From NCBI GenBank assembly GCA_017979445.1, contig CM030716.1, positions 14,589,443 through 14,653,442 of the forward strand: a stretch of DNA of 64,000 bases, given 5' to 3'. The translations under genes were made by a program, and so were the position numbers. Within the stretch, counting starts at the first letter, position 1. The number at the start of each line of letters is the position of its first letter. Positions 11,320 to 22,773 of the stretch are shown piece after piece. The notes under the pieces are model-generated. The model made no database searches and was not told where the DNA came from. It worked only from the letters and a program-made list of their open reading frames with translations. Source of the DNA: Akebia trifoliata. Lineage: Eukaryota > Streptophyta > Magnoliopsida > Ranunculales > Lardizabalaceae.

Positions 11320-13038
11320 ATGGAACCAATTCCAGAATCAAAAACTTACTGGAGATGCAGCAAAGCAGACTTCTTTCCTGAACAATCCTTCCAAAGTTGG
11401 AACAACTACAAATCTGCAGTCTCTCATACTTATTCCAGATTCAAAGACCGCTTCTTCGCTCGTTCAACCGATACAAACGAGCTCCAAATACTCACAAAAG
11501 AAAGCGAAAACGACATGAAGAAATGTCTCACATGGTGGGATCTAATCTGGCTAAGTTTCGGCTCTGTCGTCGGTACTGGTATCTTTGTCCTCACAGGCCA
11601 AGAAGCCCGTAACCATGCCGGGCCCTCCATTGTCTTATCGTACGCAATTTCGGGTCTCTCTGCATTGCTCTCTGTCTTCTGTTATACCGAATTCGCCGTA
11701 GAAATCCCTGTCGCCGGTGGTTCCTTTTCGTATCTCAGAATCGAATTAGGTGATTTCATGGCGTTTATCGCCGCGGGTAACATTCTATTAGAGGCGATAG
11801 TCGGTGCTGCCGGACTTGCAAGATCTTGGACTTCTTACTTTGCAACATTAATTAACCACGAACCTGATTTTCTACGATTCCATGTTCATGGTTTCGCTAA
11901 AGGATTCAATTTATTGGACCCAATTGCGGTAGTAGTATTGTTAACGACGTCGGCAATTCCCATGTTTGGTACACGAAATGCGTCGTTCTTGAATTGGATC
12001 ACATCCGTTGTTACTGCAATTTTGATTCTTTTTGTGATGATAGCCGGGTTTATCAAGTCTGATGCAAGAAATTTGACTCCTTTCTTTCCGAATGGGGCGG
12101 GCGGGATGTTTCAAGCTGCAGGAGTCCTGTTTTGGGCTTACACGGGTTTCGACATGATTGCAACAATGGCTGAAGAGACTAAGAAACCTTCAAGAGATAT
12201 ACCTGTGGGCCTAGTGGGATCAATGTCCATGATCACTGTGGTTTACTGTTTAATGGCATTGTCACTAAGTATGATGCAGAAGTATACTCAAATTGATGTG
12301 AACGCGGCTTATTCAGTAGCATTTCAAAGTGTGGGTATGAAGTGGGCTAAGTATTTAGTTGCAGTGGGTGCAATCAAAGGGATTACTACGGGTTTAATGG
12401 TGGGTTCTCTCGGGCAAGGACGCTATACAACTCAAATTGCTCGGTCACATATGATTCCACCCTATTTTGCTCTTGTTCACCCTAAAACTGGAACACCCAT
12501 TAATGCAACATTGTTGGTAACTCTTACAAGTGCTTGTGTTGCTTTGTTTTCAAGTTTAGATGTTTTGTCGAGCGTTTCGTCTTTTAGTTCTTTGTTCATC
12601 TTCATGTTGATGTCGGTTGCACTGCTTGTGAGACGATACTATGTGAAGGATGTTACTCCTAAGTCTGACCTCTTCAAATTGCTTTTTTTTATTTTGACGA
12701 TTATCGGTTCTTCAATTGGAACGACTGTGTATTGGAATGTAAGGCCTGATGGATGGATTGGGCACGCAATAACCCTACCGATATGGTTTCTAGCAACATT
12801 GGGGATTGCGATTGTTCTTTCTCAGCAACGGGTTCCGAAGTTTTGGGGTGTTCCCTTGGTCCCATGGTTGCCATCTCTGTCGATTGGGATAAATGTGTTT
12901 CTTATTGGATCACTTGGTTATGAGGCTATTTTGAGATTTGGTATCTGCACATTAGTTATGCTGGTTTACTATGTGTTTTTTGGTCTCCATGCGACCTACG
13001 ACGTGGCCCATCGGATGGAAGACGATGTGAAACTGTAA
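11320..13038 (+). CDS. CAT1-like: Cationic amino acid transporter, CAT1/5/8 clade, single exon
   Basis: This is a 572-residue membrane permease of the APC superfamily, cationic amino acid transporter family, expected to import Arg/Lys and related amino acids with protons, mostly at the plasma membrane. The layout is a cytosolic N-terminus of about 66 residues, then the first membrane helix with GSVVGTGIFVLTG (about 81-93), then CYTEFAVEIPVAGGSFSYLR (121-140), GDFMAFIAAGN (144-154), TMAEET (282-287) and RDIPVGLVGS (292-301). The C-terminal part carries LLVRRYY and, at the end, FFGLHATYD. Length and motif order fit plant CATs of about 570-600 residues and match the CAT1/5/8 group better than CAT6/7. 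The frame is open from ATG to TAA with no intron or lesion, so the gene is probably functional. The motif usually GQARYM reads GQGRYT here (365-370), and the usual AYIGFD reads AYTGFD, so it may be a diverged paralogue. Transport specificity is not visible. Confidence 0.95.
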   Translation: MEPIPESKTYWRCSKADFFPEQSFQSWNNYKSAVSHTYSRFKDRFFARSTDTNELQILTKESENDMKKCLTWWDLIWLSFGSVVGTGIFVLTGQEARNHAGPSIVLSYAISGLSALLSVFCYTEFAVEIPVAGGSFSYLRIELGDFMAFIAAGNILLEAIVGAAGLARSWTSYFATLINHEPDFLRFHVHGFAKGFNLLDPIAVVVLLTTSAIPMFGTRNASFLNWITSVVTAILILFVMIAGFIKSDARNLTPFFPNGAGGMFQAAGVLFWAYTGFDMIATMAEETKKPSRDIPVGLVGSMSMITVVYCLMALSLSMMQKYTQIDVNAAYSVAFQSVGMKWAKYLVAVGAIKGITTGLMVGSLGQGRYTTQIARSHMIPPYFALVHPKTGTPINATLLVTLTSACVALFSSLDVLSSVSSFSSLFIFMLMSVALLVRRYYVKDVTPKSDLFKLLFFILTIIGSSIGTTVYWNVRPDGWIGHAITLPIWFLATLGIAIVLSQQRVPKFWGVPLVPWLPSLSIGINVFLIGSLGYEAILRFGICTLVMLVYYVFFGLHATYDVAHRMEDDVKL

Positions 13039-13496
13039 AAGGGAAGGATATCAGCGACGCCCGGAGACTCTCAAATACATCTTGTGATACAACTTGTATG
13101 GTTTGGTTCTGATTCTTTACTTTATAGTCTAATCCTCATATAGTTTCCATGTGAATAGGTTTGGTAGTTAGTCCTTAAGTAATTGTGCGATTTTTAAATG
13201 AGAGAGAAGTAAAATGGTTTCAAATTTCAAAGTATATAGTTTACCTTGATTTTAGATTTAAATGAAATGCAATGGAATTGCATTCTAGTCTGAAATAATA
13301 TATGGTTTCTCCAACAATTCTCTTATCTCTTTCAAATTTAATTAGACTTTTAGGCCTGTGTAGTGTTATCCCTTTTATACTGCATTACTGGTCCCAAGCC
13401 CAAACAAAGGAGGAGGATTACGTCAAGTTGGCAGCCAGGGTGAACACCGCCCCCCCCACAACATGAATTATAATCATACATGAATTCAGTCCCATT
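13039..13496 (+). other. 3' flank of the CAT gene
   Basis: The likely 3' untranslated region starts after TAA at 13036-13038. AT-rich stretches near 13240-13310 are possible polyadenylation regions, but none is decisive. A C-run lies at about 13449-13457. Confidence 0.5.
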
Positions 13497-13709
13497 TTGA
13501 AGAAATTTCAAGTTAAAGGTCTTAAAATAGTGAGAGGAAGATCCAAAAGAACGTGGATTGAGATAGTAAAACCAGATATGTACTCAATTCCAATAACAAA
13601 AGACTTGGCTCTAGACAAAGTGGAATGGTGGAAAAATATACATTTAGATGACCCAAAATCTTTGGGAGAAGGCTTTGTCGTCGTTTCATTTGAGAACACT
13701 CTGTATTAG
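13497..13709 (+). pseudogene. LINE (L1-type) reverse-transcriptase ORF, 3' terminal fragment
   Basis: A 70-codon open stretch resembles the C-terminal tail of plant L1 ORF2. It has a basic RGRSKRTWIE block, then KDLALDKVEWWKNIHLDDP, then GEG near the end. Plant LINE tails carry the pattern RPKKTW, LTxDxALDRxEW, RIxxADP. The rest of the element is absent upstream, consistent with 5' truncation. No intact protein is made. Confidence 0.75.
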
Positions 13710-15636
13710 ATTGAATCCAACAAAGTCAGCCATAGTGAATACTTATCCAAGGGTGACTTGACTTAGGTAACTGAGACCATTATTTTTATTCAACTAAGAT
13801 TGCACCTGATTTCTATTGTATTTGACTACCTCTGCTCTTGATTCTAAGTTGATCATCTCAAACATTTAGAATCAGTTCATGTTTTAGTAAAGAAATATTG
13901 ACAATTTCAGAAATTAGATCAATTGATGTGTGTTGTAGAAAAAATAATTTCTTCAACATATAGAAACAGAGTAGCTAAAGTGTTTCTTCATGATTTTAGG
14001 ACATGGTCTTCGAATGCATTCATGTTCATTTATATATAGTAGTAGAACAGTTGCAATGAAACTTATCGAAATATGAGATCAGATCCATTTCCCCAAACTT
14101 TGGAGGGAAACTAACCCTAATTAATAGATGGAAGTGAAGTCAGGAACAAAGATTGCTTGATTTTCTTTTGAGAATAGAGAAGGAATGTTGAAACTGAAAA
14201 GTGATGCCACTCTATAACAGAATTACCATGCAGTAGTTAATTATCTGAAAATCAAGAAGAAAGTGCATTAAATATAAATTACTGGATCAAACTTTTATTT
14301 TTAATTTTCTTTTCCCAAATATGTTTCACAGCAACACAAACTCAAATTGCTAGAGAGCCGAGTCTACCTGTCAAGATGCATTGCCAAGGTTTGAAATACA
14401 ACTCTGTTCCAAGAGATCCATCAAACTATGAAGACGAGCACCAAACCAAATGTAAACTGTTTCAAAAGCTGCTCCAACTTGACTAATGTTGACCTACCAT
14501 GGAAGATGGCGCATGTACTTTAGTCCAAAAATGGTACCTGATCCATTGAGCCAGCGGATTAGTCATGAATTCGCCTTTCTCTTGTTCAAGAACTAAGATT
14601 TGATCAGTAAAAGCATTTTAAAGCTTTGAAGCATTCCACATGGATCTAAACTGCGACAGAGTATTACATGAAAATGGGTCAAGACAAGGGAAATGCATAA
14701 ATATTTCCAAGAATTTTGCTACAATGAGGTGCTTCTAGTGGGAACAGAAGAGAGATGCACTAAATCTGAGAAACAAGCCTCCTTTATACCTGTGAATCAT
14801 CAAAGAATGCAATTTTGTGTTCTGCACATTGGAACCTAAGATTGATCAGTCCCCTTTTCATGATGCTTTAAAGTTTGAAATCACTTTAGAATATTCAACT
14901 TCGTTGTTTCAGGTCTTTTATCATCTATTGGAACTAATACTCGGTTTAATCAAATGCTTCCATTCTAAATTTTCTTAGACTTTACACTCATATATCTTTT
15001 CAACTTCATCTTTACATTGTTCAATCTATGAACATGTTTCATAATTCTCCAACACACTACTCCACAAAGAAACCACCTTGGCATTGTTAATCCTACCTAT
15101 TTTATGTGAGCCCCCCTCCAATGCTCCCTTATTTCAAACCTAGTATTTTGTGTAAGATTCGACATTCCTTAGACACTCGGCATCTCTATCTATGAGCCAA
15201 TGCAAAGAGAAGGAAAACTCAATGACATAAGGAAAATCTCATCCCTCAGCGGCAACTGCATCCTCAACCATCATTCCTTAACTGGATCCTTCATCTACAA
15301 GGGTTGAATCCTGAATTTTAAACTCGCTTTCTATGATTCAAACAAAGTGCCACGGTCTGATCTGATCTTACTGACAGTGACAAGGCACCCACACTATGCG
15401 ACTATGGGCCATGATCTAACTTGGTAAGTAAAACTGAATCCTTGATCATGCATGAAAAAGCATACAATAACACAATCCTGAGTGGTTTTTATTATAGATT
15501 TAAGATTTAGGATAACATCATGTAGTGTTTTATTATTGTTTTGAATGCAGTCCAGAAGATAGGACTTACATTTAGACAGAAATCTCAAGTGAGTTAGTAA
15601 CTATAAAAATCGACACACCAACACATACACACATAG
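13710..15636. other. Intergenic stretch, no gene recognised
   Basis: No open frame has a known domain and no transposon ends could be defined. Base composition is ordinary for the window. Part of it may be LINE-derived, given the LINE fragments on either side. Confidence 0.5.
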
Positions 15637-15780
15637 TCATCATCATCATCTTCATCATTGAAACCTTATCTTAAAAATTTTGGTTCTGCTAATTAACCAG
15701 GTTCCTCCATTCAATTCTGTCTAGAGCCACATCTTCTATAATTGAAGTGAGTTCATATCGGCTTTAGCAATCTTAATCCA
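15637..15780 (-). pseudogene. LINE (L1-type) 3' end, reverse strand
   Basis: Read on the minus strand, the sequence contains EDVALDRIEWRN, a stop, DKVSMMK and an (ATG)n tail. This matches the well-known 3' terminus of plant L1 elements, where the ORF2 tail runs into a trinucleotide repeat (seen on the plus strand as tcatcatcatcatc). Only about 140 bases remain, with stops. Confidence 0.7.
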
Positions 15781-15879
15781 CAGTTTTTCACTTTCTCAAA
15801 GCCTTTTGTATTGTGTGTTGTGAGAGGTGGGAGTTCCCTCTATTTATAGACTTTCAATAGGTATTTTACGAAAACAAGT

Positions 15880-16728
15880 ATGAACTTTGTATAAATTATG
15901 GAATAGGGAACGAAAAATAATAAATTACTTTTTTAATGAAAATAGGTGAAGCAGCGAAGTCGGTGCCTTTTAAGGAATTGAACCTAAACTGGACAATTGC
16001 AAAATTGTTCCAAAAACTACTAAAGTAATCCTCATAAACAAAAGTTAGAATAGTTGAATCGATTGTGTAACAGAAGCAGCCTATTACATTCTTGCTGGGA
16101 GTTACCAAAAAGAATTTTTTTTTACTTTTCTTTTATTCTATAAAATAGATTCTATATAAAGAAAAGACAATTATTTCAATATTGAGTGAATGTTTGAGCA
16201 CTTAGAGACTCTCAGGAGTCTATATACAAAGTTTCTTCCACCCTTTCCAACTACTAATTTGATTCACCATTCGACTATCTACTCTAACTCAAGACTCAGT
16301 CAATAGACACTAGTACTGGAAGGGAATCACGAAGTCTTGATGGCCTAGCCCTTATAATCCTCCCTTGGATCCTAGGCGCAAGGATTGACAGTCCTTTATA
16401 GAACCTCCAGATTCTTAACTTAAAGTAGTTAATGGTGGGGTTACCATTCTCTTTTTTGTAGTGACGAATCTTGTATGTGTTCCTAAGAATAAGAAAAGGA
16501 ATTTGTCCATTTTTCGAGGTCTCAAAGGGGCGTGGAAACACATAAGAACTCTTGAGTGGAAATTGAAAAGAGATGTAGCGCCAGTTCCTTCGGAAATGGT
16601 AAGATCTTTGGCGCAAGAAGAAGGGGTTGATCCGTATCATCTTGACTTGGTTCTGCTTCCTCTCTTTTTTTAACAATACTGGGTTTGATTCTTCAACCAT
16701 ACGCATTGAATAGAACATGCTGAGCAAG
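15880..16728. other. Possible plastid-derived spacer DNA
   Basis: This stretch lacks transposon features and reads like plastid inverted-repeat spacer DNA, possibly near rps12/trnV. That call rests on remembered sequence style (for example the ggatcctaggcgcaaggatt block and the gtaagatctttggcgcaag block) and was not checked. A 143-codon minus-strand frame (16296-16727) has no domain I recognise. The adjoining rpl23 fragment supports an organellar origin. Confidence 0.4.
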
Positions 16729-16911
16729 TTATTTTCTTTCTAAGAGGTGGAATAGAATAACTTGGTTGAAGCGTAATGATCATACATCTGTAATGCATTG
16801 TATGTCCCATAATAGGTTCTCCCATTCTTCTACCCTTTACACCAAAGAAGAGTTCGACCCAATGCTTAATTTCTATCTTAGTTGATCTTGATTCCACATT
16901 AGAAGTAGGCA
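16729..16911 (-). pseudogene. rpl23: Plastid rpl23 fragment in nuclear DNA, broken
   Basis: On the minus strand the translation follows plastid ribosomal protein L23. The order is [34 protein letters not shown] and [16 protein letters not shown]. Relative to the family, roughly 12 residues are missing between GVK and GRRMG, one residue is inserted (MGEPIMG), the N-terminal third is absent, and the normal C-terminus is replaced by unrelated sequence. Neither rpl2 nor trnI, the plastid neighbours, lies next to it. It is a nuclear plastid insertion, or less likely one that came through the mitochondrial genome, and is not functional. Confidence 0.8.
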
Positions 16912-19385
16912 ACTGGTTTGAGTTCCTATCCCTAATCTGACATGATCAAAGACTTGTCATTTTTTTACCTTCTCTTCTCAACTTTTTCAAGTGAATGAAT
17001 AGTGTTTTAAAGAAGAGGTTGGTTGGAGTTCAAATTGATTTAAATGTGAGATGCCAATTTGGAGGAAAAATTTAGAGATATGGGTTGGAGATACTCCAAA
17101 TGTGAATGGACGAGCAAACTAGCTTCATGATTAACTCTTTGGATCATGCTAATGCGAATCAATAAGAAAGTCATTTTGAGAAACAAAAAAGAGTTGTTCT
17201 TTACAAATGGACCCCACATATATATCAACTTTAATTTGATTATGAGGGGATGACACATTGGGACACATTTGCGAACACTTGAGGGGACGAGATGTAGGGT
17301 GATGGATGAACATCCATTCATCGGCAAAGTCCAAAAAGAGAGTTTATGTGACCAAAGGACCACCTATATGTCCAACGCCACCGGCACCCAAAAACATGAT
17401 CAGGGTCCATGAAGATGTAGACCACAAAATTTTAAGAACTACTTTAAAAAAATATATTATAGAAGATTTTCTCTTACCGTTGATGGACACATTTTAAATT
17501 TGGGAAGGTAAATTATTATTTTTATCATTATTTTATATCCCAATCTAAAGCATGAACCCTTGAGGATTGAGCCATTATTTGGGCCAATATGATATTACAT
17601 TTATACAAACAATATGAAATTTTTTCCTACCTAATTTCTTTGAAATACTTTATTTCAATATACTAGCTCTTATCAAAATTCTATAGTACATAGATGCATA
17701 CTTTCTACCTAGTACTGAAGGAAACATCGCTTTAGTGGTTGTCCTACAAAATAATATTACATGCTTAACCAATATATATATATATATATTTATATTACAA
17801 ATAATAAGATATGGCGTTGAGCGATTCACATATTGTGCACTTACTGTTTGTTTTATATTCCTAGAAATCTTATTTACGCTTTATTGACTTCATATCATGG
17901 TGCAAGTGATCGAAAGTATCACTATGTGAAAAAAGGGATAAATTCGACGTCCCGTCAAAAGATTTTTCCAATGAAACCCTTGGATCATTTGTCATTAGAC
18001 TCCATTATCTATACTCCAACCTATGTGGCTTATGTGGTTAATATTTTAGAAAATCTGATCGTACAGTCCATGCCTTAAGGACCACCTATAAAATTTTCAA
18101 TCCATTCCAACATACTTTATTTTATTAAAAGTTGACTTAAATTTTAAGAATTCATCTAAATCTTTAATTTAAGCTAGATTTTAGCATAATCATTAATTCT
18201 AGAATTTACTGACTCTAATGATGATGATATTCATGTTTAATGACTCAATATACAATTGGGTAGTCTAGTCTACACCCACGTTGACCTCAAGCCCTCGCAC
18301 CAAGCTATGTGGAATCCTGTATATCATAGATCATCAGTTACTTGTAACACACCTATTTGCTTTTGTAACATGTTACATCATGTAATCAATATTATATCAA
18401 TAAAATTACCTCTGGACTTTGTCTCGTATCGTTTCATTATCTTGTTTGCTAGCTACGTATTGTAGTGTAAGATCATTTTTACAGGCTTACTTATAGATTA
18501 GCACCTCTTTACGCCGCACAACCTCACTTCAAAAGAATACGGTCGTGACAGTTGGAATATGTGCCCTTGCTGCATCGGCCGCGTACCAAAACCACGTGCA
18601 TGCATCATGACTTAAATATTATCCGTATGAGCTCCACAAGCTGGAGCACAAATAGTGAGTTAGAATAGGAAGTATCTATGGTCTAATTTTGTATAACAAA
18701 TAATTGACATTTATGGTATAAGATTTATTTTAATATAAATTTGAAAATAAATCAATCACTACTTTTATTTCCGGAGTTTTCTGTTGAGGTCTATCCCATA
18801 GAGGTAATCAAATTGGATCAACGATCGATCTCTAGGTTTCGTCATAAATCTAATTGGTTGCATTCAAGTTAAAACCATACGCAATGGTAGGCCATTTTGT
18901 AACAATTGACAAGAGGGTCCATCGTTGTGATCTAGCGACCAATTTGAACTTGATGTAGGCCTTTCTTGTGTCATGAAAACAATGAAAACCCAATCTTGAG
19001 ACCCAATAGAGATTTGGGTAGATAATAATTTTCACAAAAGGCCCATCAATTGGCCCATCTAATAGGCCCAATATAATCAAATTAATAGTTGAATATAAAA
19101 TCATTTTTCCCCTTTGTCAACGATACTCACCCTTCTCGAATTATAATATTAAAGATTTAATAAAATTTAGGTCATTTATTTTAGAATTTAAATTTTAATG
19201 TCGAGAGTGTTGTACTCTCCCTTCCTTTATAATGTCTTGTGTTACGTTACATGAAAAAATGGGTAAATTTGATACGATCTTTTTAAACATTATGTGAAAA
19301 AAAAAAAAAAAAAGGGTAAATTCGATGGACCTTGACATAAAATTTACCCTTTTTTCATGTAATGTTACTCGCTAATGCAAGAACA
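16912..19385. other. Intergenic stretch, no gene recognised
   Basis: Several frames of 60-107 codons exist (for example 17040-17363 minus and 17833-18078 plus), but none has a domain or a coding-like pattern. A short (AT)n run lies near 17775-17789. An inverted pair of gggtaaatt-like blocks flanks the A-run near 19297-19313. Confidence 0.5.
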
Positions 19386-19394
19386 ATTTTATAA

Positions 19395-19556
19395 GGAAAA
19401 GGCTAAAATGACTGTCCACAGGACCCTGAGTTTGACATTGAGCTAATGTGGAGGTGTGCACAGAACCATTGATGCTTATATGGTTTCTTGTTTGCACACC
19501 TCCACATCAACTCAATGTCAGATGCAGTGTTTTGTACAGTCACTCTAGGACGAGTC
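19395..19556 (-). mobile_element. Mutator-type MITE, GAGTCGTGCT family, copy 1
   Basis: The 162-bp palindromic element begins GGAAAAGGCTAAAATGAC and ends CTAGGACGAGTC. These correspond to the family termini GGAAAATGCTGAAATGAC and CAGCACGACTC. It is flanked by perfect 9-bp duplications ATTTTATAA (19386-19394 and 19557-19565). The arms gacattgagctaatgtggag and ctccacatcaactcaatgtc fold onto each other. Confidence 0.85.
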
Positions 19557-19565
19557 ATTTTATAA

Positions 19566-20384
19566 TTTAAAAACTAACTAATATCGATTGAATCAACAAT
19601 ACTCACCCTTCCCCATTTGGCATCCACCAAGATCAAATTGACTTGTGTGAATCATTCCATTAAAATCACGTTAAATATTTTCTTAAATATGTATTTGTAT
19701 TAACATAAATATTATTTCTATAAGATATATATATATATATGGATTGAAGAGCTATCTATCTCTATGGACTACATGTGAACGTGACGCCCAAATACACTAT
19801 CGGGTGCCACATGCATATAGAGCATGGAATTTTATGAACTCTCCCAAAAAAAAAAAAAGATTTTTTCACCATTAGATTTAAATTTGAAATCTAAGAATTT
19901 CAGGACCATCCATTTTAAAACTTAAGATTTGGTTTAAAAAATCCTCTTTTGGGGGTTGGGGGGAGATTTTATTTTTTTCAAACTCAATCTAGACCACAAA
20001 CAAGAGGGCTGAGCTGTCATTTGGACCACCAGGATAATCCACATGGCCCAAATTGGACCTTAGTTCATACTCAATATGGTCCCTTGGTCCATGCAATCTT
20101 TTTCAATATATATATACACACACGTTATAAATATTTAAATTATTAAAAAAAATACTTTTTTGATATGAAAAAATATCAAAATCGATCAATCCAATAGAGA
20201 ATTCTAAAATATGGGATTATCATCATCTTGAATCTTAGGTCTTAGACAAATCAATGTAATGGGTGATTCACATTGACTTTCTGGTCCCGTTGCCACTTAG
20301 AATCAAATATGGATAAAATTGAGAGCGAAGGACTAGGGTTTACATTATTGATAGCATATAATTGAAATAATGCCTACAATGATA
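19566..20384. other. Intergenic stretch, nothing recognised
   Basis: AT-rich sequence with short (AT)n runs near 19727-19740 and an A-run at about 19846-19858. No gene is visible. Confidence 0.55.
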
Positions 20385-20476
20385 ATGATGATGACTAAGA
20401 TGATGATGACAACCATGATGACCAATGGTGATGATGATGGTGATGGTGATGGTGATGGTGACGGTGACGGTGATGA
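20385..20476. repeat. Imperfect (GATGGT)n / (GAT)n repeat
   Basis: Runs of gatgat, gatggt and gacggt units. The His-rich minus-strand frame through it is a by-product of the repeat. Confidence 0.9.
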
Positions 20477-21024
20477 ATGGGAAAGGAAAGTAAGCATAGA
20501 ACGTCAAAAGTTGGTCTGACTTGAAAAGCAACAATTCCTCTATCTTTATTGAATGGCCAGCAGCCCACCATATTTAACTCAAAAGGAATCGTTGAATGAA
20601 GAAGCGTTTCTAACAGTACAAACTTTTTGAGTGTTTGAATAAAAAAAATATGGACCGATGGTTTGCAAAATATGATCACTTTCAACCAATAATAAACTGT
20701 CCAAGACAATTGGATTCATGTATCGAAAAGGATTGAACGATAAGGGAAGCACATCCCCTTTTAATTATTCCATTTTTTTATGCCTCTAAAGGATTTTATA
20801 TATATATAAAAGGTTCTTTTATTCTTTCTTCTTTTTAATTTTTATAGGTAAAATTGATGAAATAATACAAGTATCTTAGAATAATTTTCATAACTACTAT
20901 ACCTTAAAAAAAAAAAAAAAAAAAAAAAGTAGGGAGCACATCATCCCAAGATCGAGATAGACATGAAATATCTTTTCTTGATTTTTATTATGTGGATCTC
21001 AAGGACTATTGTTTGAGGTCACTA
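20477..21024. other. Intergenic stretch, nothing recognised
   Basis: Contains an (AT)n run near 20798-20808 and a long A-run at about 20907-20928. No gene or transposon end is visible. Confidence 0.55.
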
Positions 21025-21033
21025 AACATAAAA

Positions 21034-21214
21034 GAGTCGTGCTGGGGTGACACAGGATTTATTGTGATTCTCACAATTCTAACGTGGACATGCATACATA
21101 ACTGTAGATGATTTTTACTCGTATCGTGTGGAAACACATCTATGGTTATGTGCACATCCTACGTCAGATTTGTGAGAATTGCAGTAAATTCTTTTTGTCA
21201 TTTCAGCATTTTCC
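21034..21214 (+). mobile_element. Mutator-type MITE, GAGTCGTGCT family, copy 2
   Basis: The 181-bp element starts GAGTCGTGCTGGGGTGACAC and ends GTCATTTCAGCATTTTCC. It is bounded by perfect 9-bp duplications AACATAAAA (21025-21033 and 21215-21223). Internal arms cataactgtagatg and catctatggttatg form a second hairpin. A 9-bp duplication is the hallmark of Mutator-like transposition. No coding capacity. Confidence 0.92.
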
Positions 21215-21223
21215 AACATAAAA

Positions 21224-22199
21224 ACATGCATGTGGCACACTAATTAGAATTATAAATTTATATTCCATTAGTGAGTTAAGGCCTGACTACAGTTAGTAGG
21301 TTCAAAGTCCTTTATGGTCGGAATCAATATTGACATTGTCCCTTGGAAGTAGACTTGTTGTGTGGGGTCCAACCTCATCACATTTGATGATCCACATTGA
21401 TTAGTTAGGTTTCAAAGAAATTAATAGACTATTATGTTTATATGTGGGATACCTTTGGTCTAGAGTTAGATAAGATACAACGAATGAAGAATAAAGAAAA
21501 ATATACTCATATATTTTCAATTAGATTTTTTTTCTATATATATTAATATATAGTTGTAAGCTATATATGTTGGAGAATCTAGTACAAGACAACAAAGCTG
21601 AAGTGGTGTGTGATGTATGATGTGTAAAAGGGGGAAGAAGCCCACATTTGTTGAGTGTAGAGTGATGGATTCTCTAGAATGATTCCTGTTGTTAGAATAA
21701 CAATTGTGGTCCTACGTACCTCATTTTCAAGAATCGATTGTTCATTAAGCCTTCGAATATATGTAGTCCTACTCATCTTATTATAAATTATTCTATATTA
21801 TTAAAAGCAAATGGGAAGGAATATTTTCAGTCGATTTCCATAAAAATGGAATCATAGTTGATAATCATAATTCTTGGTGTTCTATAGTTTATGGGTATAA
21901 AGACTTAGGTTATGCGGACTTCCATCTAAACCAATAACATGGTTTTTTATTCATTACGACTTTTTAATGTTACAGCCCTACTCCAGAGGTTGGAGTCCTT
22001 AGACTCCACCTAACACATATCCCAATTAAGGGTATGTACGTGAAGTCAAAATCACCTATGTTGTTGAGGTCCCTAAATTTGTTGTGTCACTACGTGCCAA
22101 ACGAACCTCGTTGTATCAATGACCTCCCCAAACATGAGTAAGGCCCTAACAGCTCCACCACCTGCTCTTGTCGACGATGACATAGGACGTTTATTTCAT
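21224..22199. other. Intergenic stretch, nothing recognised
   Basis: No gene or clear repeat. Short tatata runs lie near 21536-21568. Confidence 0.5.
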
Positions 22200-22208
22200 T
22201 TATTATTA

Positions 22209-22217
22209 GAGTCGTGC

Positions 22218-22253
<36 letters not shown>

Positions 22254-22579
22254 GGGGGGGAGGGGGACTTTGATTTCACTGTGTTTCACATTGCGCAGAC
22301 GACAAGGAGGTGCACACAAAACCATAGAAGCTTGGAAAATGCTGGAATGACACAAATGATGTGGTGGCTCACATATTATCGTAGATGCTTTTTACTCGTA
22401 TCTCGTGGAAAAGTATTTAAAATAATGTGCACGACACCACGTCATTCTGTCACCCCCTCTGTCTCCCTTTGTGTCACCCCAGCACGACTCTAGAAGCTTT
22501 TCACACATATCTCAAGGAAACACCACCACATCAATGCAGTGTGAAACACAGTAAAAATAAAATCCCTCTAAGATTTTTC
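22209..22579 (+). mobile_element. Mutator-type MITE, copy 3, split by a nested copy
   Basis: It starts GAGTCGTGCT and is flanked by ttattatta on both sides (22200-22208 and 22580-22588). It contains a (GT)n tract at 22221-22252. Once the nested element at 22334-22490 is set aside, the halves tttcactgtgtttcacattg and cagtgtgaaacacagt pair as a foldback. The duplication is low-complexity, so the right border is slightly uncertain. Confidence 0.7.
22334..22490 (-). mobile_element. Mutator-type MITE, copy 4, nested in copy 3
   Basis: The 157-bp element runs from GGAAAATGCTGGAATGACAC to GTGTCACCCCAGCACGACTC. It is flanked by perfect 9-bp duplications TAGAAGCTT (22325-22333 and 22491-22499). Its orientation is opposite to its host element. 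Confidence 0.93.
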
Positions 22580-22592
22580 TTATTATTATTTT

Positions 22593-22773
22593 GAGTCGTG
22601 CTAGGGTGATGCAGTATTTATTGTGATTCTCACAATTCTGACATGGATATGCATACATAACCGTAGATGGTTTTTACTCATATCGCAAGAATACACATCT
22701 ATGATTATCTGCACATCCCACATCAAACTTGTGAGAATTGCAATAATTACTTTTTGTCATTTCAGCATTTTCC
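22593..22773 (+). mobile_element. Mutator-type MITE, copy 5
   Basis: This 181-bp element has the same length as copy 2 and is very similar to it by eye. It starts GAGTCGTGCTAGGGTGATGC and ends GTCATTTCAGCATTTTCC. The 9-bp duplications TATTATTTT lie at 22584-22592 and 22774-22782. The left duplication overlaps the right one of copy 3, so the two insertions are directly adjacent. Confidence 0.88.

Noticed and set aside
16296..16727. A 143-codon minus-strand open frame
   Set aside because: No recognisable domain. It continues from an rpl23 fragment in organelle-like DNA and is best explained as chance openness there.
17040..17363. A 107-codon minus-strand frame
   Set aside because: It overlaps a second equally long frame in another phase, and neither shows a domain or family similarity.
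20340..20709. Minus-strand frames with His-rich or Thr/Ile-rich runs
   Set aside because: Products of the (GATGGT)n repeat and not proteins.
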